A DNA stretch of 64,000 bases, taken from NCBI RefSeq assembly GCF_900091505.1, contig NZ_LT607409.1:1116001-1180000 (forward strand), in the 5' to 3' direction. This DNA is from Micromonospora chokoriensis (GTDB lineage: Bacteria; Actinomycetota; Actinomycetes; Mycobacteriales; Micromonosporaceae). Under the pieces are notes generated by a model. The model saw only the letters and a list, made by a program, of their open reading frames with translations. It searched no databases and was not told the origin of the DNA. Both the position numbers and the translations under genes were made by a program. Each line of letters starts with the position of its first letter. Position 1 is the stretch's first letter. Positions 19,267 through 29,055 of this stretch are shown piece after piece.

Positions 19267-19911
19267 ATGGATCTGTTGGACCTGCTGCACGACACGATGT
19301 CCTCGCCCTGGGTGTACCTGGCGATCTTCGCCATCGCGGTGCTCGACGGCTTCTTTCCGGTGGTGCCGAGCGAGACGGCGGTGATCACGGCCGGGGTGTT
19401 CGCCGCCTCGGGCGCGCCGTACCTGCCCGCGGTCATAGTGGTGGCCGCCGCCGGAGCGCTCGTCGGCGACCACGTCTCGTACGCCATCGGTCGAAGTGGT
19501 GGCGCACGACTGCTCGATCGGCTGCCGCCCGGCGGCCGTCGCCGGAGGGCGACCGACTGGGCCCGCCGGGGGATCGCGACGCGCGGTGGCCTGATCCTCA
19601 CCGTGGCCCGCTACGTGCCGGGCGGTCGGACCGCTGTCACCCTCACCATGGGTGCGGTGCACTTTCCCCGGCGTCGGTTCCTGGCCTTCGACGCGCTGGC
19701 CGCCGGCTCGTGGGGGCTCTACTCGGCGCTGGTCGGCTACATCGGCGGGCTGGCGTTCGAGCAGGACCCGCTCCGCGGTCTGCTGCTCGGTCTGGGCCTC
19801 GCCCTGACGGTGACGGTGGTCGTCGAGGTGGTCCGCTGGCTCGCCAACCGTCGCCGATCCGCACGGCAGGCACCCGCGCCCGAGCCGGTGGGCCGGACCC
19901 CGGTGCGGTGA
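19267..19911 (+). CDS. DedA family membrane protein (second paralogue)
   Basis: A 214-aa paralogue of the gene at 16638. SPWVYLAIF, FFPVVPSETAVITAGVF, GALVGDHVSYAIGR and RYVPGGRTAVTLTMGAV align almost position for position. The ATG at 19267 is chosen because the paralogue starts with the same MDxLLDLL pattern and AGG lies upstream. An in-frame ATG 36 nt earlier has no matching sequence. The two genes bracket the two-component pair, which suggests duplication with the regulators trapped between. Confidence 0.88.
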   Translation: MDLLDLLHDTMSSPWVYLAIFAIAVLDGFFPVVPSETAVITAGVFAASGAPYLPAVIVVAAAGALVGDHVSYAIGRSGGARLLDRLPPGGRRRRATDWARRGIATRGGLILTVARYVPGGRTAVTLTMGAVHFPRRRFLAFDALAAGSWGLYSALVGYIGGLAFEQDPLRGLLLGLGLALTVTVVVEVVRWLANRRRSARQAPAPEPVGRTPVR

Positions 19912-19921
19912 CGCCGGGGAG

Positions 19922-20560
19922 TCAGTGCGTCGGCGGACGCCAGGTCACCCCGTGCAGGAGTTGGGCCGCACCGAGCCAGGCCACGTTCATCATCCGGGTG
20001 GCCGTCTTCTCCGGGTCGGCCTCCGGGTGATCGGCGAGCCAGTCGGCCAGCGACTCGGTCGCACCGACCAGAGCGTATGCGACGACCTCCAGGTCGGTGG
20101 GCGCGATCTCGCGGCCCTCGGCGCGGAGCGCGTGGTCGAACATCCCGGCGACCACCTCGACCAACCGGGTACGCATGGTGGCCAACTCACCGGCGAACGG
20201 CTGCTCGCCCCGGGCCTGCCGGTAGAGCACCGCCCATCCGTCGCGGTATGCGCCGACGAAGCCGAAGAAGGCCCGCAGCCCACGCCAGAGTCGCTCGTCG
20301 GCCGGCAGGTCGGGGGCCGCCGCACCGGCGATGGCCTGCATCATCCGGGTGCCCTCCCGGTGCAGGCAGGCGACGAAGAGTTCCTCTTTGGTGCCGAGGT
20401 ACGCGTACACCATGGGTTTGGAGATGCCGGCGTCCTCCGCGATCTCGTCCATGCTGGCGGCGTGGAAGCCGCGCCGGGAGAAGACCTTCACGGCCGCATC
20501 GAGCATCTGCTGCTCGCGGACGGCGCGTGGCAGGCGCTTGAAGGCGGGAGGCGTGGACAC
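19922..20560 (-). CDS. TetR family regulator (fatty-acid locus)
   Basis: A 212-aa regulator. The N-terminal HTH is clear: AVKVFSRRGFHAASMDEIAEDAGISKPMVYAYLGTKEELF. The rest is the helical ligand domain. It is divergent from SCP2, acyl-CoA dehydrogenase and acyl-CoA ligase genes, with a long palindrome in the 68-nt gap. The context and the matching site near thiolase/FabG suggest it represses fatty-acid or lipid catabolism and responds to an acyl-CoA, which is inference. Confidence 0.9.
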   Translation of the reverse strand: MSTPPAFKRLPRAVREQQMLDAAVKVFSRRGFHAASMDEIAEDAGISKPMVYAYLGTKEELFVACLHREGTRMMQAIAGAAAPDLPADERLWRGLRAFFGFVGAYRDGWAVLYRQARGEQPFAGELATMRTRLVEVVAGMFDHALRAEGREIAPTDLEVVAYALVGATESLADWLADHPEADPEKTATRMMNVAWLGAAQLLHGVTWRPPTH

Positions 20561-20573
20561 CTTGCGAGCATAC

Positions 20574-20602
20574 CTACTCGTGCGTAGGGTTACGCGCGAG
20601 TA
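20574..20602. promoter_or_regulatory. Probable TetR operator
   Basis: TACTCGTGCGTA (20575-20586) and TACGCGCGAGTA (20591-20602) are reverse complements with one mismatch and a 4-nt spacer. The site lies between the TetR start and the SCP2 gene. Part of it recurs at 10161-10182. Confidence 0.7.
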
Positions 20603-20628
20603 GCCAATTCTTCCGGAAGGCGCACCTG

Positions 20629-21081
20629 ATGACTGACTTCGACCCGGCCACCTTCGCCAACGTGGGCCCCAAGGAGTTCGCCCAGCTGGTCAAGTCCACG
20701 CCGGACGACAAGATCGCCCAGGTGATGTCCGGTGACCTGCGCGGCAAGATCCTCGGTGAGGTGTTCAACCGGATGCCGTCGCTGTTCCGCGCGGACCGGG
20801 CCGGCTCCACCAACGCGGTCATCCACTGGGTCGTCACCGGCCGCCCGGACGGCGGCAGCGACACCTACGAGGTGGTCATCGCCGACGGCACGTGCGTGGT
20901 GAACGAGACTCCGCAGCACGACCCGAAGCTGAGCCTGACCATGGGCCCGGTCGAGTTCCTGAAGATCGTCTCCGGTGGCGCGAACCCGGTGATGATGTTC
21001 ATGACCGGCAAGCTGAAGGCGAAGGGCGACCTCGGCCTCGCCGCCAACATCGCCAACCTGTTCGACATCCCCAAGGCCTGA
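20629..21081 (+). CDS. SCP2 sterol-binding domain protein
   Basis: A 150-aa single-domain protein. The SCP2 fold is indicated by VIHWVVTGRPDGGSDTYEVVIADGTC, LSLTMGPVEFLKIVSGGANPVMMFMTGKLKAKGDLGLAANI. These domains bind fatty acyl or sterol groups and deliver them to enzymes. GGAAGG precedes the ATG. The next gene, an acyl-CoA dehydrogenase, starts 2 nt after its stop, so it probably presents lipid substrates to that enzyme. Confidence 0.9.
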   Translation: MTDFDPATFANVGPKEFAQLVKSTPDDKIAQVMSGDLRGKILGEVFNRMPSLFRADRAGSTNAVIHWVVTGRPDGGSDTYEVVIADGTCVVNETPQHDPKLSLTMGPVEFLKIVSGGANPVMMFMTGKLKAKGDLGLAANIANLFDIPKA

Positions 21082-21082
21082 C

Positions 21083-22297
21083 ATGGCCGAGTTCTCGCTC
21101 GACCTGAACGAGGAACAGCGGGATCTACGCGACTGGGTGCACGGCTTCGCCGCCGAGGTCGTGCGCCCGGCCGCGGCCGAGTGGGACGAACGCGAGGACA
21201 CCCCGTGGCCGGTGATCCAGGAGGCCGCCAAGGTCGGCCTCTACGGCTTCGAGTTCCTCGCCACCTGCTGGGCCGACCCGACCGGGCTGTCCCTGCCGAT
21301 CGCCAGCGAGGAACTCTTCTGGGGTGACGCCGGCATCGGCCTCTCCATCTTCGGCACCTCGCTCGCCGTCGCCGCCATCTACGGCGCCGGCACCCCGGAC
21401 CAGATGGTCGAGTGGGTGCCGCAGTGCTTCGGCGACGCCAACTCACCGGCCGTCGCGGCGTTCTGCACCACCGAGCCGGAGGCCGGCTCCGACGTCGGGG
21501 CGATGCGCACCCGCGCCGTCTACGACGAGGCCACCGACGAGTGGGTGCTGACCGGCCAGAAGGCGTACGCCACCAACGGCGGGATCGCTGGCGTGCACGT
21601 GGTCACCGCCTCGGTCGACCCCACGCTCGGCTCCCGGGGTCAGGCGGCGTTCGTCGTACCACCCGGCACCCCCGGCCTGGCCGCCACCCGCAAGCTGCGC
21701 AAACTCGGCCTCCGCGCGTCGCACACCGCCGACGTCTTCCTCGACGGGGTACGCGTGCCCGGTCGCTGCCTGCTCGGCGGGCGGGACGCCCTGCTGGAAC
21801 GCCTCGACCGTGCCCGCTCCGGTCAACGCGCCACCGGTCAGGCGGCCATGCGGACCTTCGAGCTGTCCCGACCCACTGTGGGCGCGCAGGCACTCGGCGT
21901 GGCGCGAGCCGCCTACGAGTACTCCCTCGACTACGCGAAGGACCGGGTCCAGTTCGGACGGCCGATCATCGAGAACCAGGCGGTCGCGTTCACCCTGGCC
22001 GACATGCGGATGGAGATCGACGCGGCGCGGCTGCTGGTCTGGCGGGCCTCGTGGATGGGGCGCAACAACCGCCCGTTCACCGCCGGCGAGGGCTCGATGT
22101 CCAAGCTCAAGGCCGGCGAGGTGGCGGTGTCGGTCACCGAGAAGGCCGTGCAGTTGCTCGGCGGGGCCGGCTTCCTGCGCGACCACCCGGTCGAACGCTG
22201 GTACCGGGACGCCAAGATCTACACCATCTTCGAGGGCACCTCCGAGATCCAACGACTGGTCATCTCCCGGGCGATCTCCGGGATGCAGATCCGCTGA
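21083..22297 (+). CDS. Acyl-CoA dehydrogenase
   Basis: A 404-aa FAD-dependent dehydrogenase that introduces the 2,3 double bond in acyl-CoA. Typical segments are AAFCTTEPEAGSDVGAM (FAD contact), GQKAYATNGGIAG, RVQFGRPIIENQAVAFTLADM and the C-terminal IYTIFEGTSEIQRLVISRAISG, whose Glu is the usual catalytic base. Normal length, no fusion. It is the second gene after the TetR operator. Chain-length preference cannot be read from the sequence. Confidence 0.95.
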   Translation: MAEFSLDLNEEQRDLRDWVHGFAAEVVRPAAAEWDEREDTPWPVIQEAAKVGLYGFEFLATCWADPTGLSLPIASEELFWGDAGIGLSIFGTSLAVAAIYGAGTPDQMVEWVPQCFGDANSPAVAAFCTTEPEAGSDVGAMRTRAVYDEATDEWVLTGQKAYATNGGIAGVHVVTASVDPTLGSRGQAAFVVPPGTPGLAATRKLRKLGLRASHTADVFLDGVRVPGRCLLGGRDALLERLDRARSGQRATGQAAMRTFELSRPTVGAQALGVARAAYEYSLDYAKDRVQFGRPIIENQAVAFTLADMRMEIDAARLLVWRASWMGRNNRPFTAGEGSMSKLKAGEVAVSVTEKAVQLLGGAGFLRDHPVERWYRDAKIYTIFEGTSEIQRLVISRAISGMQIR

Positions 22298-22466
22298 AAC
22301 CGACGCGGCCCTCCGCCGAGCGCCCCACCACCCGTGCTGTCTTCGTCACCCCGTGCCGCCGCCGACTGGGCCCTCAGCCACGCCCGGTGCATGATCAAGG
22401 AGAGAAGCCCTGATGGACGGGGAGCCGCACCGCCCGTCCGCGTACCACCCCTAGGAGGTCTGCGGC

Positions 22467-24029
22467 ATGGACCTGCCGTTCGTCGTCGCCACGCTGACCC
22501 GTCGCGGAGTGCTCACCCCGGGCAGCCCGATCCGGGTCGCCGCGCAGCTCAACGCCCTGCGTCGGTGGGGATGGAGCCTGGCGGGCGAGTTGCGTCAGGC
22601 CGCCGCCCGGGACCCCGGCCGCACTGCAGTCATCGACGAGGCCGGCGTCGAGCTGACCTACCACGACCTCCTCGACCGGGCCGAACGGATGGCCCGGTCG
22701 ATGCGGGCCGGCCTCGGCGTACAGGCCGGCGACCGGATCGGCGTGCTCTGCCGCAACCACCACGGACTGATCGAGACGATCGCCGCCGCCACCCTGCTCG
22801 GCGTCGACGCGGTGCTGGTCAACACCGGGCTCAGCGCCGCCCAACTGGGCACCGTCGCCGAGGAGCAGCGACTGCGGCTGTTGGTGCACGACGACGAATT
22901 CGCCGACCGGGTCCTCGGACTCCCCGCCGAGCTGCACCGGCTCGACGAACGCGCCCGCGAGGAACTGGTCGCCGGGGCACTGCCCGGTGACCTGCACCCG
23001 CCGGAGCGCGACGGTCGGATCATCGTGCTCACCTCCGGCACCACCGGCACACCCAAGGGCGCCCGCCGACCCACGCCGGGCGGCTTCGGCCCGCTGGTGT
23101 CCATCATCGACCGCATTCCGCTGCACGTCCGGGACCGGGTGATGATCGCCGCGCCGATCTTCCACACCTGGGGCCTCGCCGCTCTCCAGATGTGCCTGGC
23201 CCTGCGGGCCACCATCGTGCTGCACCGACGCTTCGACCCCACCGCCACGCTCGCCGCCCTCACCGCGAACCGGTGCGACGCGCTGTTCGCCGTACCCGTG
23301 ATGGTGCAGCGGCTGATGGAGGTGCCCCCGCCCGACCCACGCCCCTCGCTCACTGTCGTCGCGGTCAGCGGCTCGGCCCTGCCCGGCGGGCTCGCTCCGA
23401 AGTTCATGGACGTCTACGGCGACGTCCTCTACAACCTGTACGGCTCCACCGAGGTCTCCTGGGCGTCCATCGCCGGCCCGCAGGACCTGCGCCAGGCACC
23501 CACCACCGCCGGGCGTCCCCCGCACGGCACCCGGCTGGAGCTGCTCGACGACGACGGCCGCCCCGTGCCGGACGGACGGGTCGGGCGGATCTTCGTCGGC
23601 AACGAGATGCTCTTCGAGGGGTACACCTCCGGTGCCAGCCGGGAGACCCGCGACGGCCTGCTCGACACCGGCGACCTCGGCCGACTCAACGCCGACGGGC
23701 TGCTCTTCGTCGACGGCCGGGCCGACGACATGATCGTCTCCGGTGGGGAGAACGTCTTCCCCTCCGAGGTGGAGGATCTGCTCGCCCAACTGCCGCAGGT
23801 CCGTGAGGTGGCCGTGATCGGCGTGCCCGACCCCGAGTACGGCCAGCGCCTCTCCGCGTTCCTCGCCCTCCATCCCGGCGAGACACTCGACCCCGAGGCG
23901 GTACGCGAGTACGTCCGGCACTACCTGGCACGCTTCTCGGTGCCCCGGGACGTGATCTACGTCAAGTACCTGCCCCGCAACGCCACCGGCAAGGTGCTCG
24001 CCCGCGAACTACGGCGCTACTACGGCTGA
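22467..24029 (+). CDS. Fatty acyl-CoA ligase (FadD-like, AMP-binding)
   Basis: A 520-aa adenylate-forming enzyme. The P-loop is [10 protein letters not shown], the acyl-binding region APIFHTWG, the Y(G)STE core [12 protein letters not shown], the hinge [12 protein letters not shown] and the C-terminal Lys in [12 protein letters not shown]. This is the full set for fatty-acid CoA ligases. A perfect AGGAGGT lies before the ATG. It is 170 nt after the dehydrogenase and is likely in the same regulon, supplying acyl-CoA. Its last 10 nt overlap the end of the convergent purD. Confidence 0.94.
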   Translation: MDLPFVVATLTRRGVLTPGSPIRVAAQLNALRRWGWSLAGELRQAAARDPGRTAVIDEAGVELTYHDLLDRAERMARSMRAGLGVQAGDRIGVLCRNHHGLIETIAAATLLGVDAVLVNTGLSAAQLGTVAEEQRLRLLVHDDEFADRVLGLPAELHRLDERAREELVAGALPGDLHPPERDGRIIVLTSGTTGTPKGARRPTPGGFGPLVSIIDRIPLHVRDRVMIAAPIFHTWGLAALQMCLALRATIVLHRRFDPTATLAALTANRCDALFAVPVMVQRLMEVPPPDPRPSLTVVAVSGSALPGGLAPKFMDVYGDVLYNLYGSTEVSWASIAGPQDLRQAPTTAGRPPHGTRLELLDDDGRPVPDGRVGRIFVGNEMLFEGYTSGASRETRDGLLDTGDLGRLNADGLLFVDGRADDMIVSGGENVFPSEVEDLLAQLPQVREVAVIGVPDPEYGQRLSAFLALHPGETLDPEAVREYVRHYLARFSVPRDVIYVKYLPRNATGKVLARELRRYYG

Positions 24030-25285
24030 ACCGTCCCACCGGGAATGGTGATCCGCCCCTCGATCGCGGTGGCCGCGATGTCGGTGCGGTGCTGCGAACC
24101 AGGCAGGTCCACCCCGTCCACCAGCGCGTACGCGGCGTCCCGGGCGGCGGCCAGGTCGGCGCCGGTGGCCGTACCGCAGAGGACCCGGCCGCCCGCGGAG
24201 ACCAGGGCGCCGTCGTCGGCCCGGCGGGCGGTGCCGGCGTGGATGACGCCCGGCGCGTCCGCGCCGGTGATGACATCGCCGGTACGCGGCGCGGCCGGGT
24301 AGCCCTCGGAGGCGAGCACCACGGTCACGGCGCTGCCGTCGCGCCACCGCAGCGGCGGGTGCTCGGCAAGCGTGCCGGTGGCGGCGGCGTGCAGCAGCCC
24401 GGCCAGCGGAGTCTCCAGCAGCGCCAGCACCACCTGGGTCTCCGGGTCGCCGAAGCGCGCGTTGAACTCGATCACCCGAGGGCCGGCCGCCGTGATCGCA
24501 AGCCCGACGTAGAGCAGACCGGCGAACGGCGTGCCCCGGCGACGCATCTCCGCGAGCGTCGGGTGGACCACGTCGCGCATCACGTCGTCGACCAGGCCGG
24601 ACGGGGCCCACGCCAGCGGCGCGTACGCCCCCATGCCACCGGTGTTCGGCCCGGTGTCGCCGTCGCCCAGCCGCTTGAAGTCCTGAGCTGGCAGCAGCGG
24701 CAACGCCGCCTCACCGTCGGTGACCACGAAAAGGCTGACCTCGGGGCCGTCGAGGAACTCCTCGACCACGACCCGTCCACACTCGCGGGCGTGCGCCAGC
24801 GCTGCCGCCCGGTCGTCGGTCACCACGACGCCCTTGCCGGCGGCGAGCCCGTCGTCCTTCACCACGTACGGGGCACCGAACTCGTCCAACGCCCGCGCGG
24901 TGCTCTCGTCGTCAGTGCAGACGTACGCCCGGGCGGTCGGTACGCCGGCGGCGGTCATCACGTCCTTGGCGAACGCCTTCGAACCCTCCAGCTGGGCGGC
25001 CGCGCCGGACGGGCCGAACACGGGGATGCCCTTGGCCCGTACCGCGTCGGCAACCCCGGCGACCAGCGGCGCCTCCGGCCCGATCACCACCAGGTCAGCA
25101 GCGGTCTCCACGGCCAACGCCGCCACCGCCGCCGGATCTGTCGGAGTCACCGTCCGCAGCTCGGCGAGAGAAGCGATACCCGGATTACCCGGCGCGGCAA
25201 TCAGCGCCGAGACGCCCGAATCCGCCACCAGCCCGAGCGCAAGCGCATGCTCCCGCCCGCCACCACCCACCAAAAGAACGCGCAC
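24020..25285 (-). CDS. purD: Phosphoribosylamine-glycine ligase
   Basis: A 421-aa ATP-grasp enzyme (GAR synthetase), second step of purine synthesis. The start [16 protein letters not shown] and the segments [36 protein letters not shown] and GGMGAYAPL are diagnostic. The stop lies within the end of the convergent acyl-CoA ligase (10-nt overlap). The start is 37 nt from a family-1 hairpin repeat. Confidence 0.97.
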   Translation of the reverse strand: MRVLLVGGGGREHALALGLVADSGVSALIAAPGNPGIASLAELRTVTPTDPAAVAALAVETAADLVVIGPEAPLVAGVADAVRAKGIPVFGPSGAAAQLEGSKAFAKDVMTAAGVPTARAYVCTDDESTARALDEFGAPYVVKDDGLAAGKGVVVTDDRAAALAHARECGRVVVEEFLDGPEVSLFVVTDGEAALPLLPAQDFKRLGDGDTGPNTGGMGAYAPLAWAPSGLVDDVMRDVVHPTLAEMRRRGTPFAGLLYVGLAITAAGPRVIEFNARFGDPETQVVLALLETPLAGLLHAAATGTLAEHPPLRWRDGSAVTVVLASEGYPAAPRTGDVITGADAPGVIHAGTARRADDGALVSAGGRVLCGTATGADLAAARDAAYALVDGVDLPGSQHRTDIAATAIEGRITIPGGTVQP

Positions 25286-25321
25286 GCCGGCATCCTACTG
25301 CCCCCACCGCCTTCCCCTGTT

Positions 25322-25375
25322 GATCAAGAGGTTTGCGTCAAGTCACGGCGGGATCCTGACGCAAACGTCTTGATC
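25322..25375. repeat. Dispersed hairpin repeat, family 1, copy 2
   Basis: The left arm is GATCAAGAGGTTTGCGTCA (25322-25340) and the right arm TGACGCAAACGTCTTGATC (25357-25375), pairing at 18 of 19 positions around a 16-nt spacer. It lies downstream (45 nt) of the minus-strand AbiEi/DUF559-like gene and upstream of purD. Confidence 0.85.
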
Positions 25376-25381
25376 ACCTTC

Positions 25382-25415
25382 GGGGGGTGGGGGTGGGGGT
25401 GGGGGTGGGGGTGGG
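25382..25415 (+). repeat. G-rich hexamer tract
   Basis: Six or so units of GGGGGT run from 25382 to 25415, just after the stop of the minus-strand gene at 25420. Runs of five to six G separated by one T could form a G-quadruplex on the plus strand. It is slippage-prone. Confidence 0.8.
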
Positions 25416-25419
25416 CTGG

Positions 25420-26370
25420 TTACCTTTGGTGGGCGGTTGCGATGGCCTGGCGGACGGTCCACGGGATGTAGTCGGGACGGAGGGTGTCCTGCCAGGTGAA
25501 GCGCAGGATGGTCCAGCCGGCGTTGACCAGGCGATTTTGTCGGCGGCGGTCGGCGAAGGCAGCCTCCGGCGTGCCATGGGCGTCCCGGCCGTCGGCCTCC
25601 GCGATGACCTTCGGGCCGCGCCAGCCCAGGTCTCCAATCCCGAGCAGATAGCCGTCGTCGTCGCGTACCTCCAACTGCAGCGCGTCCGGTGGCACCCGAC
25701 CGTCCACGCACCGCAGCCGGCTACGGGTCTCCAGCGGTGACTGCGCGCGACCGTCGGCCTCAGCGAGGTAGGCCCGCGCCCTGACCGCGCCCCGCCGCCC
25801 TCGGATGAGGCTCGGGATCACCGTCAGTTGAGATGGGGCGATGCGGCGTCGATTCAGCGCCGAGTCGAGGACCGAGACCGCTGGGTAGCGATCGACCATG
25901 AGGACGACGTCAGAGACAGTGCGGAGCGGAGCCGTCACACGAATGCCCGCGACCTCCGTGATCTCACCGGGATCGACAGTCATCTGATGCACGGTCAGCC
26001 ACGGCACCGGGACGCGCTGATGCCTCGGTCGATCCGCCGGCACCGAGACGTGGACTTGCGCCGTCCGCCGGAGACCCGCGATGCCGTGCAGCTCCAGCGC
26101 GGTGTCCAGCACAACGAAGGCACCTGGACCGAGGCTCACGACCGCAGCGCGGATCCGCGCCCGTCGCCGCGTCGCATCACCCAACTCCGCGTCCGGCACG
26201 AAGCAGCCGCGCAGAAGCCGCTGCCACCTGCCGGACCGGCAGAGGTGCCGGACCTCGTCCCTGGTCAGGCCGGCACGCAACGCCTGAGCCAGGGTGACCA
26301 TCCCGTCCTGACCGGCCGCAACGTCACGAAGAAGCTGGTGTGGTCCCACACCAACACCCTGCCCACCCAC
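25420..26370 (-). CDS. AbiEi-like N-domain plus DUF559-type nuclease-fold protein
   Basis: About 316 aa. The N-terminal half (GMVTLAQALRAGLTRDEVRHLCRSG, then WQRLLRGCFV) resembles the winged-helix start of AbiEi-type antitoxin domain proteins. The C-terminal 90 residues carry a DUF559/Vsr-like PD-(D/E)XK-type pattern: ETRSRLRC, then PKVIAEADGRDAHG, FADRRRQNRLVNAGWTILRFTW. No toxin partner is adjacent, so a conventional AbiE pair is unlikely. The gene stands alone between purA and purD and has a family-1 hairpin outside each end. The start is uncertain: an internal GTG before GPHQLLRD is an alternative to 26370. Confidence 0.6.
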   Translation of the reverse strand: MGGQGVGVGPHQLLRDVAAGQDGMVTLAQALRAGLTRDEVRHLCRSGRWQRLLRGCFVPDAELGDATRRRARIRAAVVSLGPGAFVVLDTALELHGIAGLRRTAQVHVSVPADRPRHQRVPVPWLTVHQMTVDPGEITEVAGIRVTAPLRTVSDVVLMVDRYPAVSVLDSALNRRRIAPSQLTVIPSLIRGRRGAVRARAYLAEADGRAQSPLETRSRLRCVDGRVPPDALQLEVRDDDGYLLGIGDLGWRGPKVIAEADGRDAHGTPEAAFADRRRQNRLVNAGWTILRFTWQDTLRPDYIPWTVRQAIATAHQR

Positions 26371-26438
26371 CCCATCCCACCGAAGCCCCTGTGGACAACC
26401 TGCGGAGCCCTGTGGATAACCCCACCCCTCGCCTCGGC

Positions 26439-26492
26439 GATCAAGAGGTTTGCGTCAAATCCAGGCCGGATCCTGACGCAAACCTCTTGATC
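26439..26492. repeat. Dispersed hairpin repeat, family 1, copy 3
   Basis: GATCAAGAGGTTTGCGTCA (26439-26457) and TGACGCAAACCTCTTGATC (26474-26492) are perfect 19-bp reverse complements with a 16-nt spacer. It lies 57 nt after the purA stop on the minus strand and upstream of the AbiEi/DUF559-like gene. Confidence 0.9.
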
Positions 26493-26504
26493 ACCCGGGA
26501 AAGC

Positions 26505-26547
26505 GGGGGGACAGGGGGGGACAGGGGGGACAGGGGGGACAGGGGGG
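26505..26547 (+). repeat. G-rich ACA-interrupted tandem repeat
   Basis: Five runs of GGGGGG (one has seven) are separated by ACA, between the copy-3 hairpin and the purA stop. The four ACA spacers give a 9- to 10-nt period. Potential G-quadruplex on the plus strand. Confidence 0.8.
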
Positions 26548-26548
26548 A

Positions 26549-29023
<2,475 letters not shown>

Positions 29024-29055
29024 CTATCCTCGCAGGAGGACTGGGGAGGGCCGTC

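Noticed and set aside
25420..26370. Complete AbiE toxin-antitoxin pair
   Set aside because: No second gene encoding an AbiEii-type nucleotidyltransferase is present on either side.
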